Below, piece after piece: positions 1 to 9,196 of a stretch of 64,000 nucleotides of DNA. Within the stretch, counting starts at the first letter, position 1. Every line of letters begins with the position of its first letter. This DNA comes from Longimicrobium sp. (GTDB taxonomy: Bacteria > Gemmatimonadota > Gemmatimonadetes > Longimicrobiales > Longimicrobiaceae), in assembly GCF_036388275.1 (NCBI RefSeq), contig NZ_DASVSF010000091.1:1-64000 (forward strand), in the 5' to 3' direction. The notes under the pieces are model-generated. The model saw nothing but the letters and a program-made list of their open reading frames with translations, was not told where the DNA came from and did not search any database. The position numbers and the translations under genes are program-made.

Positions 1-105
1 CGCCTCCAGCCCCCGAATCGCCGCGCGCACTGCGGGCGAGAGGACTTCACCAGCCGCCTCCAGCTGCTCTATGATGCTCATGGGCCACAATATGTAGTGG
101 CTCAT
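1..105 (-). CDS. N-terminus of an IS66-family-like transposase (partial, runs off the window)
   Basis: The complement opens at ATG 105 (or ATG 81 in the same frame) and stays open to the window edge. The 35 visible residues end with a stretch rich in Leu/Ala (…EVLSPAVRAAIRGLEA). This resembles the start of IS66-type transposases (TnpC), whose N-terminal helix precedes the coiled coil. If correct, a mobile element borders the defence island on its left. Too little is present to check catalytic residues, and the family call rests on a short resemblance only. Confidence 0.4.
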   Translation of the reverse strand, partial: MSHYILWPMSIIEQLEAAGEVLSPAVRAAIRGLEA

Positions 106-469
106 GTGAACAAAGTCTACAGTTTTGTACAACCCACTGAACGGTTACGACAAATCAACAGCGGCGCGTCCGTCCGCCCTCTTACTCTGCTGCCTCACAC
201 CGTTCCCGTCAACGGTCGAACGGTCAAGCAGACTACTCCGGTCGCACCCCTCGCGGCCACTGTTCGTTTGCTCCGAGATCATCATGCGCCTCCAGCCCGT
301 TGATGTACCCTTTCCAGCCACGCGCGTCACATTGCGGCTCTCGCAGCAAGGCCGTAGTATCACCTGTGTCGTCTAATGGACGCTCACGGCACCAGGCCGC
401 CAGCTCTGGCGCATCGAACGCGATCGGTGTCTCGGAACGTGTTTACAACTTCATCAATCTTGGCCTAAG
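106..469. other. Intergenic region, no feature recognised
   Basis: This 364-bp stretch between the partial transposase and the HNH gene has several short overlapping reading frames on both strands, but none has a ribosome binding site or a recognisable motif. I see no clear inverted repeat marking a transposon end. Confidence 0.5.
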
Positions 470-1345
470 ATGCCGCTCGTCCTCGTTGAGAATGAGCGTA
501 CTGCCGGCGGGCGCTACGATGCTTGGCAGGACCTCACTGGCCAAAGGTACCATTTTCCGAACGCATACCGCCTGATGGTGCGGGAGGGCGAGGAGTTCGT
601 CTATTACCGAGGCGTGCGGGCGAGCGGCGGCAGGCGGAGAGCGCATCCAGAGTACTTTGGCTACGGACGTATTGGACGCGTATGGCCCGACCCCGCCAAC
701 GATGAATCCGCACCAAAGCGAACCCGCAGCTGGTTTTGCGAGATTTCTGACTTTCAGCGGTTCGCATCGCCGGTTCCCTGGAAGCGAGACGGGCTGACGA
801 TTGAGGAGATCCCGCGGAACCTGTTCGGCAATGGCGTGCGGAGGATATCTCAAGCCGTGCTAGACGAGATATTGGTATTGGCAAGCCTGCTCGACGGCAA
901 CAGCAGTTATTTGACGAAACAAGGCGAGATCACCATCGACAGACGTTCTCTAGGACGCGACGGGAGTCCGACCCCTCGTCAGACAATTGTTACTTCTCGG
1001 ATCGTGAGAGATAGCCGGCTCGCACGTGCTTTGAAAGAACTTCACGGCAACAGATGCCAAATCTGCGGAGACACACTTCTTCTTCCGGATGGAACCAAGT
1101 ACTCGGAAGCCCACCACATTCGCCCGCTCGGGCAGCCGCACAACGGGCCAGACGTCGCGGCCAACCTCCTCGTTGTGTGCCCGAATCACCATGCCCTTTG
1201 TGATCTCGGTGGAATAACGCTGGATCTCTCGATGTTGTGCCATCATCCCGGCCATGTCATCAGCGACGACAGCGTTACGTATCACAATTCTGTGGTTCTG
1301 ATGGCAGGCAGCGCCTGCTGTTCGAACACGGGCTCCCATAGCTAG
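470..1345 (+). CDS. HNH endonuclease with N-terminal putative modified-base reader domain
   Basis: The C-terminal half carries an HNH/McrA-type nuclease: CxxC at 196-199, a His pair at 215-216, Asn at 232 and CPNHH at 237-241, in the order expected for a zinc-supported beta-beta-alpha metal fold that cuts DNA. The N-terminal ~75 residues (Y16-DAWQDL, YHFPNAY, FVYYRG, EYFGYGRIG) match a conserved block that I recall upstream of HNH domains in type IV-like endonucleases, where an SRA/PUA-type base-reading fold is proposed. The gene converges with the methyltransferase operon and ends 48 bp from its last gene. It could be a modification-dependent nuclease or an extra part of the neighbouring system. 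The ATG at 470 has no clear ribosome binding site. The nuclease call is firm; the reader role is inferred. Confidence 0.82.
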   Translation: MPLVLVENERTAGGRYDAWQDLTGQRYHFPNAYRLMVREGEEFVYYRGVRASGGRRRAHPEYFGYGRIGRVWPDPANDESAPKRTRSWFCEISDFQRFASPVPWKRDGLTIEEIPRNLFGNGVRRISQAVLDEILVLASLLDGNSSYLTKQGEITIDRRSLGRDGSPTPRQTIVTSRIVRDSRLARALKELHGNRCQICGDTLLLPDGTKYSEAHHIRPLGQPHNGPDVAANLLVVCPNHHALCDLGGITLDLSMLCHHPGHVISDDSVTYHNSVVLMAGSACCSNTGSHS

Positions 1346-1393
1346 GCTGTGGGATACAAGAGATAGAACTCCGCTACCCTTGCACGGATGTAG

Positions 1394-2068
1394 CTAATCC
1401 GTTCCCTCCCACTCGGGATCTAAAGGGCTTCTGCCCAAGATGATTCGCCCGGTCTGGCACCTCTCAGCCAGGGGGCATTGCGCGCAGAGGGGGTTGCGCG
1501 GGCGGCAGATAAGTGAGCCCAGATCGAGTATCGCCCAGTTTATCTCCTTCGTGTCTGTGCCTTCCACTACCCTAAATGCGAGTTGTTGAAGGTACGGATC
1601 GTACCGGATATCAGCGAGTTTGCGCGGCCCAAAATAGCGCTCAAGGACGCGAGCCATGTTGGTGTCCAGGAGCGGGGCGGCCTGGCCATGAGCGAAAAGG
1701 AGTACAGCGCTCGCGATGTATTGGCCGACTCCGGGCAGGCTCTCAATCTCGTCACGTGTCTGCGGAAATGCTTCATCACGTCGAACAATCTCCTCCGCCA
1801 ACAACTTAAGCGATGCCGCGCGCCGCTTCCAAAGGCCTAGTGGGCGGAGTTCGTTTCCTAAATCCTCCTCCGTCGTGCCTGCAATCGATCCCCAAGTTGG
1901 GAACCGCTCCAAGAACCTTGGAAGGAATGCTGCAACTGCCGTTGCAGTGGTTCGCTGAAGTAAAGCTTCAGAGACGACGCGCTCGTATAGCGAAGCATTC
2001 GGATATCGCCACGAGAACGACCGTCCATCGGTGTTGTACCAGGCCAACAGCTTGCGCCGAAATGCCAT
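1394..2068 (-). CDS. Mig-type HhH-GPD thymine-DNA glycosylase (4Fe-4S)
   Basis: Base-excision glycosylase of the EndoIII/MutY superfamily. It contains the helix-hairpin-helix LPGVGQYIAS, the catalytic Asp in LLDTNMARVLERYFG, and a C-terminal C-x6-C-x2-C-x5-C iron-sulfur motif. The position held by the catalytic Lys in EndoIII is Tyr here. That Tyr, the WR-containing N-terminal motif (YNTDGRSFSWR) and the LDTN motif fit the T:G mismatch glycosylase Mig.Mth, encoded beside a 5mC methyltransferase on a Methanothermobacter plasmid, better than MutY. It is the last gene of the operon led by the methyltransferase. The likely role is restoring C after deamination of 5mC to T. The start is uncertain: ATG 2068 gives ~224 aa, the usual size, and follows the upstream stop by 40 bp. 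TTG 2095 or ATG 2155 (overlapping the upstream gene) are alternatives. Confidence 0.8.
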   Translation of the reverse strand: MAFRRKLLAWYNTDGRSFSWRYPNASLYERVVSEALLQRTTATAVAAFLPRFLERFPTWGSIAGTTEEDLGNELRPLGLWKRRAASLKLLAEEIVRRDEAFPQTRDEIESLPGVGQYIASAVLLFAHGQAAPLLDTNMARVLERYFGPRKLADIRYDPYLQQLAFRVVEGTDTKEINWAILDLGSLICRPRNPLCAQCPLAERCQTGRIILGRSPLDPEWEGTD

Positions 2069-2108
2069 AACCCGGGCGACTGAGACGTCGTGATTCAAAG
2101 CTGTATCG

Positions 2109-5100
2109 CTATGTTGCTGCCAACGATGGGTCTCCAGATGACACCGAAATTCCATCTTGGACCAGGGAATAGAACGGCGTGCCGAGCACAATTTCCCCGG
2201 GAACATCGAATGTCTTGAACAAGCACTGGTGGTTTCCAAGCTGACGAATTCGGTCAGACAGATGAGTCGTGTTCCCGGTTAGACCGAGTGACGCAAGCTC
2301 CTGTGGTGACACGTTCGGCACCTTGTGAATGAACCAGGACAGGAGCGGCTCTCGGTAATCCGTCGCCCCAGCTTTGAAATGGCGCAGGTATTGTGAAGCG
2401 AGGATAACGCCAACCCCGAATTCACGACCCTGCAGGAGGATCTTCCGGAGGACGTCGAACTCGTAACGCATGATGTTATCCGCCTCGTCCACCAGGAGGT
2501 ACGAGTCGATCGTGCGTAGTTGTGGATCGGTCCCGGTGTACGGGCGCTTCGGAATGTGCAACATGTGCTCGTAGAACATGTTGAGCATAATAGCAACGAG
2601 CATGTTTTTCGTGCGGTCGTCCTGACCGAGCGCGTCCAGCGACAGGACGACGACACCGTCTAGGAACTGGCCAAATGTCGTTGTGCTGCCGGCTTCCCGC
2701 GCGAACAGTTCCATGTCAACCATGTCGCCGATGATTGACATGGGAGCATCCGGCTTCCCTTGGACATGCGCCTTGTATCGATCGTAAACATCGTAGATCG
2801 TCGGCTGGCCTCCTATGGCCTGGGCGCCTTGGTACGAATCACGGACTGCTTGCTTCAGGTTTTCGCGCTGTACGGGCCCGACGTTGCTATAGATTTTGTC
2901 CAGCACGTCGGCGAAAAACTTGAACCGGTCAAGCCAGGGCGCGGCGCCGCCGTGGGACCCTGATATATCAAACATGTTCAGCGGCAAGTTATGCGGGGTG
3001 ACAACCCGCGCACCTACAGCGTCAACGAAATCGGGGGAACTGTAGTCCTTCTTATAGTCGAAAATCAGGAAACGCGGTCGCACGCCCCCGTTCAGTTCGG
3101 CTGACCGAGAGATCTGGTAAACGAGCGATTTGACGAGCTGCGTTTTTCCGGTCCCCAGGTCCCCTACAACTCCCATGTTCAGCTGATTCAGTGCGGTGAG
3201 GCTAGGCCGCAGGAATTTCTGTTCCGTCGTAAAGCCATCGATCGTTGAGCCGACCAACACCCGTACCCCGCCCGGAGAAGACGGCGTCGACGGGGCGTTG
3301 CCGACGAGCGTCGATTGCTTCACCTGTTCCGCGGTGCCCTGGGCATCTTGGTTCGAAGGCGGCACTGGAGGAGCACTCTCCGGTGGCAGGCTTTCCACCG
3401 TAGCTGGGACCTCGGATAGATGCCTGGGATCGGTGCCCTGGCCACGTATGGTTTCCGACCCCGGCACTCCAGAGGCTTCCGTAAACTGTGAGGGAGCGGC
3501 TGCAGTGGGGCGAAGTCCCCAGTCCTGGATTGCATCGCGGACCCGCGCGTACAACAGGGAGGGTTGTCCGCTAACCATGCACCCCGCGTCTTCGGCACTA
3601 AACACAATGGTTTCCTTGAAACCATCGCCGTCTATGTCCCGCGGCTGACTTGAGGTAGATGCATCGAAAATCAAGGCCCGTCCAACCGGATCAACCTGGA
3701 TTTGCGCTTCGTCGCCCAGGATAGCTGCGATCACCGTGTGGTGTAAACGCGACCACTCACCAGGGCTCTTTGCTGCCGCAAGTTGCTGGCTATAGACCCG
3801 GAATCCAAAGTCCAAGATCGAAACTAGCAGGTGCTGGAAAGCGAGCTTCCAAATTACTGAGCCAGCGATATTCCCTTGTTCCCAGAGTTTACTGAGCAAC
3901 GCGGACAACGCCGCAGCCTGCGAGAGCGCGTCTCGGCACGCCGCCACATGCATCACTTCCTCGCGCCGGTATTTGACTTCGATCGGCGTGATACGGCAGC
4001 GAACGGAGGAATCGGTAATCGATATGCTCGCAACTACGAGATCCGGGCGTAGAAACTGGCCCGTCCCAAGGCTCCGCTGCAGGTCCAGCAGGTAACCGCG
4101 GAACGGGTCGACTGGAATTACGAGCGAAACCTCGTGAGCGTCACCATCGCGAGCGAGTACGGGTGTGATGCTGGGGCCAAAATCCGCACCCCGGAACTCG
4201 TCCTGCAACAAGCGGCCGGCGAGGAACAGCCCGAGATCGCCGGCTGCCCCCGAGGCACCGGAGGACAGGCCCCGGACGGTCGGGATGCCACGGCGTGCCA
4301 CCTCAAGCAGGATATCGGTGATGACCTGCGATTCGAGAGATTCGCATCCGGGCAGTCGTGCAAGCAGATGCTGAAGTGCCTCGCAGTCGATCTTCTTGGC
4401 GCGAGAGAGTAGGTAATAACCGTTGGTATCGCCCGCACGATGTGAGTACGACGGTAATTCGTAATCCCAGAGGTACACGCCATCCAACCATCCCCCAAGA
4501 AAGCAGGCGGGGTCAACGGCTGATGATGATACCGCCACGTATTCCGCTCGCTGTCCGAACATCCCCTGGATCACCTGCACGCTCGGAGCAAAGGTGTAGC
4601 CCATGCGCTCGTCTCGAAGGTTCTCGAGGCGTGCAACACTCCGCATAACGGCGTCAGCGAGACCGTCACCCGATGCCGGGCCAGCAGCACCCGTTCGTGA
4701 TTCACTCAAGAACGCGCCCGACCCGGCCGCGAGTTGGGCCCGGACTCGATGACGGATGAGGGCGCCAAGGCCGAGCGGGGAGCCGAGTTCCATCGGCTCG
4801 GCTGCGGCATTCGAGGTTTCGAGTTGTGCGATAATCCCGAGGTCAGGCCTAGCTTCCGGGGGTATGTGGGCAAACCACTTCACGGCTCCCGACGTGTCCT
4901 CCGTGAGATTCGCCACTGTGGCGTCTTCTGGCCGCGCGCCAGGAGGGCGCTGGTCAAAGACCTGTAGTTGCCGTGTACCGAAGAACGAGGTGAACGGCGG
5001 CGTTTCCTCGTTCAGTGAAAACCTATCGCGCGCCCACGTCATGATCCCATCATTGCACGCGTCGCTGTGCCCGGCATTGCTCGCTACGGCCACGTTGAGC

Positions 5101-7685
5101 ACTGGCTTCGCAACCATCAGCGAAGCAACGTCGTCTAGTGACCGGCGGACCTGCGCCACGCTGAACCCGCTGGAAACCCCGCCCAGTCGAAGCCCAAGTT
5201 CCTCGTCGAAGGGCGCAGTGCCGGATCGATTCGGTAGTCGATCCAGCCGGCTTCCGTTCCAGAGCACCGACCAATAATCTGATGTGCACTCCGTCGCTAA
5301 GAACGTCACCTGTTTAGTAAACCCGCCAGGTGTTCGGAGCGCCAAGGAGAGGACGTCTGGTACAGCGTCTGGGTCGAGGATGCTCCCGGCGGGGCACGGG
5401 ATGTCCGCTCTCCAAGCATCCCACAGCGCACGCTGTGCAAGGCAATGCCACCCGATCCTGACAGGGTGGAGAGGTGAAACAAGCACTGCGTCGGGTTCCT
5501 GGGACAACGTGCAGCCATCAGCCTCCAGTGGGCTGAACACCACCAGGTCCGCCCAGACGGCCGTTGCCGGGTCCTCTTCTAACCAACGCAGGTACGATCG
5601 AACGTACGCGTCGACGTGGGCGGCGAACACCCCGTCTCGCATCCACGCGCCAAGCTCCGCCTCTTCGATTAGCCCATCCCCTTCATTGCCACGAATCCGT
5701 TGCGCGAGCGCTAGCCGGGCGTCGATAAACTCCTGGGGCGGCGACATCGCGTCGGGCGCCGGCCGCGGGTCATGCAGGAACCGTCCTCGCGAGAGGATCG
5801 TGTCTTCCGATAGTCCCCAGCTTGGCCGCCGCCAGCGCTCGCGGCAGTCGCTCGCTAGGACCAACGGGTAAAAAGACCGGTGGACGTCGGCAGCATCGAG
5901 CGCCCAAGCCTGCAGGTCAGCTACTCGATGCTGGCGATCCACCTGGACGACGGACCCACCACGTCGGTCCTTCAATCGGTTCAGGCGGATCAGTCGCTCG
6001 AATTCGCTTCGGGAACCATCGTTTGGCGTCTCGTCGTCTGACGTAATGTGGAGGCGGAGCCGTTCCTTTGTGCCGTCACCTCGCGAGTAATCTAGGTCGT
6101 AATAGCACTCCGCGGTCGCCGCGATTTCCAGCCCTGAAGGGCCAGTGAATCCCCGCGCCGAGACAGAGACGATCGCTTCGAGCGGCTCGGCACCGGGAAC
6201 AGAGATGTCGATCCCTACGGCTCGCTCGGGCAAAACGACACCCGGGGCGACATACAGGTCAAGTAGGTGCCTACCCTCTCCCGTAACGACGATCTCGCAT
6301 TCAACCGTGTACTTGTTACCGGCTTTGGCCTTTGAGGGCAGTTTCAGCTTCGTGGCGGTTCGGCAGCCTATTACGATCCCCGGCTCCCACTGGGCAAGGG
6401 AAACGATGCGCAATGCTGTTTTCTTTAGACCAAGGGCAGAAACGGCAAAACGGATCGGCTGCCGGTGCTTGGGGGCATCACCATCAACGAGACTGGCATT
6501 CTCTTCTACATTGAGTTGCCACTCGCGGTGACTTGATTTAGGCCCGGCCTCGCGAGTGACGGTCACTGCGATTGGCGCAGCTATGTCGTCGGGCACGGCA
6601 ACAGAGAGTTCTACTGCATCTGCCACTACATGGGGGAGGCCGCGACCGGGGGGAACGATCGTATTCGTGCAGTGGAGCTCGAGCGTTCCGAGGGATTTGC
6701 CGCCCTCTTGCTCCAACAGTTCAGCAAGCCGCTCAGTAGTCAGCACTGCCCACCAGGATGGTGGATCGTGGATGCTGGTACCGGAACCTGGTGCGTAGTA
6801 GAACGAGGCCGCTCGTGCCAACGCCAGGGATACGTCGCACCGCGACTGGAGATGTTCCAGGCACGCGTCGATCGCGCCCTGTTCCTCTTCGCTGGCGTTC
6901 CGCTTAAGGTGCTCGGCTGTTGCCGCATATCCGTCATCCACAATGGACGACATCAACGCGTTTAGTACTCGGACCTGCTCCTTCGCATCGATCCGGCCGT
7001 CCGCGAGTGGAGGAAATCCACAAGCGAGACTCCAGTACCTCCCCAATGGCACTTGGGATGTGCCGATCGACAACACGCGGGAGATCGCTGCCCAGCTCTG
7101 CTGACGCTGAGCGTCGTGGCGATCCCCTTCATCGGCGGCGAGCACCGCCCTTTCCAACAGTGCGTGGGCACCTTCTCGGTCGACGGATTCGTGTTCCGAA
7201 TGCCGCTCGATCGCCCGTGTCACCAACTGCTGCACGAAAGCGTCGTCCCACCAGTCCTTCGCCGCGGCGCTGCCACCGTTGTTATCCGCGGACACCCCGA
7301 ACGGGTCGGTTGCCTGGTCGACCGAGAGGATGCTGTGCCGCGCCGGAACGGCGAGTGCAAGAAACCTAGGGCATGAAGGGTGGTTTCGGAGATCCAGTAG
7401 GTAGTCCGCGTCACAAAACCCGGAACTCCCGACGGAGGGATTGGCGCTGCCGTCCGATAGCTGGTCGGTGGGGAGCAGCACCGGCACGACCACCTGCGAG
7501 CCGTCGCCTAGAGTTGCCTCTATCCCTCCTGTTGGCGTTAGACATTGCAATACCGGCTCGAGGAACTCTAAAGGAGGTCCATGGAAGATGCTGCGGAGTT
7601 CGCCGCCCGGGTCTTGCAACGTGCGTACGGCACCACGCACCCGGTTTTCGATAAAGCCGGCAATCTCACGAACAAGTACGTTCAC
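2109..7685 (-). CDS. 1858-aa HerA/FtsK-type ATPase with PD-(D/E)xK-like motif, DptH (DndH)-like
   Basis: Very large protein. The C-terminal ~350 residues are a HerA/FtsK-class ATPase: Walker A GDLGTGKTQ near residue 1507, Walker B LLVDEADN near 1730, then an ILASQ sensor-like motif. Around 1213-1237 lies RPDLVV…ITPIEVKYR, the spacing of a PD-(D/E)xK nuclease core (D near 1213, E and K near 1235/1237). The first ~1200 residues have no motif I can name. Size, C-terminal ATPase and position as the third gene of a three-gene set match DptH, the large ATPase of DndFGH restriction modules. It starts at GTG 7685, overlapping the upstream stop by 4 nt (GTGA), so it is translationally coupled. A hydrophilic, Pro/Gln-rich linker (about residues 1360-1460) separates nuclease and motor. 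Homology to DptH is inferred; the ATPase call is secure. Confidence 0.82.
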   Translation of the reverse strand: MNVLVREIAGFIENRVRGAVRTLQDPGGELRSIFHGPPLEFLEPVLQCLTPTGGIEATLGDGSQVVVPVLLPTDQLSDGSANPSVGSSGFCDADYLLDLRNHPSCPRFLALAVPARHSILSVDQATDPFGVSADNNGGSAAAKDWWDDAFVQQLVTRAIERHSEHESVDREGAHALLERAVLAADEGDRHDAQRQQSWAAISRVLSIGTSQVPLGRYWSLACGFPPLADGRIDAKEQVRVLNALMSSIVDDGYAATAEHLKRNASEEEQGAIDACLEHLQSRCDVSLALARAASFYYAPGSGTSIHDPPSWWAVLTTERLAELLEQEGGKSLGTLELHCTNTIVPPGRGLPHVVADAVELSVAVPDDIAAPIAVTVTREAGPKSSHREWQLNVEENASLVDGDAPKHRQPIRFAVSALGLKKTALRIVSLAQWEPGIVIGCRTATKLKLPSKAKAGNKYTVECEIVVTGEGRHLLDLYVAPGVVLPERAVGIDISVPGAEPLEAIVSVSARGFTGPSGLEIAATAECYYDLDYSRGDGTKERLRLHITSDDETPNDGSRSEFERLIRLNRLKDRRGGSVVQVDRQHRVADLQAWALDAADVHRSFYPLVLASDCRERWRRPSWGLSEDTILSRGRFLHDPRPAPDAMSPPQEFIDARLALAQRIRGNEGDGLIEEAELGAWMRDGVFAAHVDAYVRSYLRWLEEDPATAVWADLVVFSPLEADGCTLSQEPDAVLVSPLHPVRIGWHCLAQRALWDAWRADIPCPAGSILDPDAVPDVLSLALRTPGGFTKQVTFLATECTSDYWSVLWNGSRLDRLPNRSGTAPFDEELGLRLGGVSSGFSVAQVRRSLDDVASLMVAKPVLNVAVASNAGHSDACNDGIMTWARDRFSLNEETPPFTSFFGTRQLQVFDQRPPGARPEDATVANLTEDTSGAVKWFAHIPPEARPDLGIIAQLETSNAAAEPMELGSPLGLGALIRHRVRAQLAAGSGAFLSESRTGAAGPASGDGLADAVMRSVARLENLRDERMGYTFAPSVQVIQGMFGQRAEYVAVSSSAVDPACFLGGWLDGVYLWDYELPSYSHRAGDTNGYYLLSRAKKIDCEALQHLLARLPGCESLESQVITDILLEVARRGIPTVRGLSSGASGAAGDLGLFLAGRLLQDEFRGADFGPSITPVLARDGDAHEVSLVIPVDPFRGYLLDLQRSLGTGQFLRPDLVVASISITDSSVRCRITPIEVKYRREEVMHVAACRDALSQAAALSALLSKLWEQGNIAGSVIWKLAFQHLLVSILDFGFRVYSQQLAAAKSPGEWSRLHHTVIAAILGDEAQIQVDPVGRALIFDASTSSQPRDIDGDGFKETIVFSAEDAGCMVSGQPSLLYARVRDAIQDWGLRPTAAAPSQFTEASGVPGSETIRGQGTDPRHLSEVPATVESLPPESAPPVPPSNQDAQGTAEQVKQSTLVGNAPSTPSSPGGVRVLVGSTIDGFTTEQKFLRPSLTALNQLNMGVVGDLGTGKTQLVKSLVYQISRSAELNGGVRPRFLIFDYKKDYSSPDFVDAVGARVVTPHNLPLNMFDISGSHGGAAPWLDRFKFFADVLDKIYSNVGPVQRENLKQAVRDSYQGAQAIGGQPTIYDVYDRYKAHVQGKPDAPMSIIGDMVDMELFAREAGSTTTFGQFLDGVVVLSLDALGQDDRTKNMLVAIMLNMFYEHMLHIPKRPYTGTDPQLRTIDSYLLVDEADNIMRYEFDVLRKILLQGREFGVGVILASQYLRHFKAGATDYREPLLSWFIHKVPNVSPQELASLGLTGNTTHLSDRIRQLGNHQCLFKTFDVPGEIVLGTPFYSLVQDGISVSSGDPSLAAT

Positions 7686-9196
7686 GCGCGTTCTCCTGTC
7701 ACAGTCCTCACCACCTGGAACGGGGGGACGAGCAGCATTCCGCTCTCGGCATCGGGGCTATCGAGGACAAGGCCAAGCATTCGCAATTTTCTACCTAGGT
7801 CACTTTTCGTGATGTCGTCCCGATCAACCCCAATTCCATACCAAGCAAGGTGCTCGCAAAGGCGCTGTACGGAACGAGGACCGGCTGCCTCGGCAAGGCA
7901 GCAATGGACAAAAGCGAGCACTGCTACCGGCCCTAGGGATACGACCCACGGGGCAGAGGCGTAATCGGCGCGTTTCTTTAACTCATAGCCTTGATCGAAT
8001 CCCCTGAGGTTTTCGTCGGCTGCTTGGCGTTGTCCGAGCACGTAACGGCAGAATTCCACGATATTCGAGCCGATGCCTCGCTTGCACGCGATGGTCCGGG
8101 CGTGTTCGTCCCGCATGGTGGCCAGTACACCAAGGATATCGGCATCGAGTAGTTCTTGCCGCCGCTCGCCAACTACCCTGAGGAAGGCTGCGAGGTCGGC
8201 TGCAGACAAGAGGCTGTTAATTCCGTGCCCTGCTTCCTCGAGATGCCAAAGCAACAAGTTAAGACCGAGTCGGGCGCTGAGGTACCGCGACGCGAGGTCG
8301 CGTACGATGGGCAACGCGGGAGCGCCGTGTACCAGGTGCGTCGTCGTATTCTCAATGATACCTGTACGAACATGCTCCTCGTCTGGCGGGGGGGCGCCCT
8401 CTAACACTGTCCGCACTGCCCGCCATAGCCGGTCATTAACATCGCACAGCCACAATACGTGGGCGACGGTGCCGAGCCGTAGGACTGCTTCCAAGAGGCT
8501 CAACCACTGCCGACGAGTCATGCAGTGCTTGGCCTGGAGAACAGCCGAAAGGTCCCGTGCGAGTTGCATTGCCGGGAGGTGGAGCCCCGCCTTGTCACTA
8601 TCCGGAAGCGTTGGCATATCACGCAGGAGAGTTGGCTTCCACTCTGTGCCGGGCGTTCGCCGACGTTCCATCTCGGCCTGGAGCCAGCGCGCCCAAATAT
8701 CATCCTCCGCTCCCACTGACAGGCCCTTGTACAGGTCGGCCCAAAGCCGCTGGGCAGCCTCGGCGGTCGGAGAGCCAAGCCGAATTACACGTTCTACGAG
8801 CTGGCCAGGGTTCCAGGGGTTCGCACTGAGACGGGCTGAGCCTGAGTACAATGCGACATCTGGAACCATGGGGCACAGTTGAAGGAACCGCTTTGCAGAT
8901 TGGTTCTGCTGCTTTGGGCTCTCTAACGCGGAGTTTAGAACGGTGCGCCAGAAGCCAACGCTAAGGTGCGCTCCCGGCCCCTTCGTTTGGATGTTTGCTG
9001 CTTTGTCGAACGCTCGGCCGGCAGCAGGGACCGAACTCTCGGCGTGTGTACCGAAGCCTGATGCCCGGTATGTCGATGCGACGACTACCTCCGCCGTGGC
9101 GAACTCCGGCGCCGGGCGGATGTTGAATGCCGAACGGTCCTCATAAGCCTTGTGTGACGACGCCCAAGGTGCCTGTCGAAATGAATTTACAGTCAT
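7682..9196 (-). CDS. Uncharacterised 504-aa protein, middle gene of the DptFGH-like module (DptG position)
   Basis: Starts at ATG 9196, overlapping the stop of the upstream ATPase gene by 4 nt (ATGA), and its own stop overlaps the next start by 4 nt, so all three are coupled. I recognise no catalytic motif. The protein is mostly helical, with Trp/Leu-rich segments in the middle and, near residues 445-495, a region with the look of a winged helix (SVQRLCEHLAWYGIG … DLGRKLRMLGLV … LLVPPF) that could bind DNA. By position it corresponds to DptG, the small middle partner in DndFGH modules, but I cannot show sequence homology. It probably acts as an adaptor between the two ATPases on DNA. Confidence 0.7.
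   Translation of the reverse strand: MTVNSFRQAPWASSHKAYEDRSAFNIRPAPEFATAEVVVASTYRASGFGTHAESSVPAAGRAFDKAANIQTKGPGAHLSVGFWRTVLNSALESPKQQNQSAKRFLQLCPMVPDVALYSGSARLSANPWNPGQLVERVIRLGSPTAEAAQRLWADLYKGLSVGAEDDIWARWLQAEMERRRTPGTEWKPTLLRDMPTLPDSDKAGLHLPAMQLARDLSAVLQAKHCMTRRQWLSLLEAVLRLGTVAHVLWLCDVNDRLWRAVRTVLEGAPPPDEEHVRTGIIENTTTHLVHGAPALPIVRDLASRYLSARLGLNLLLWHLEEAGHGINSLLSAADLAAFLRVVGERRQELLDADILGVLATMRDEHARTIACKRGIGSNIVEFCRYVLGQRQAADENLRGFDQGYELKKRADYASAPWVVSLGPVAVLAFVHCCLAEAAGPRSVQRLCEHLAWYGIGVDRDDITKSDLGRKLRMLGLVLDSPDAESGMLLVPPFQVVRTVTGERA

Noticed and set aside
97..575. Several short overlapping frames at the left edge
   Set aside because: They overlap each other on both strands, have no ribosome binding site or motif, and are best explained as chance frames.
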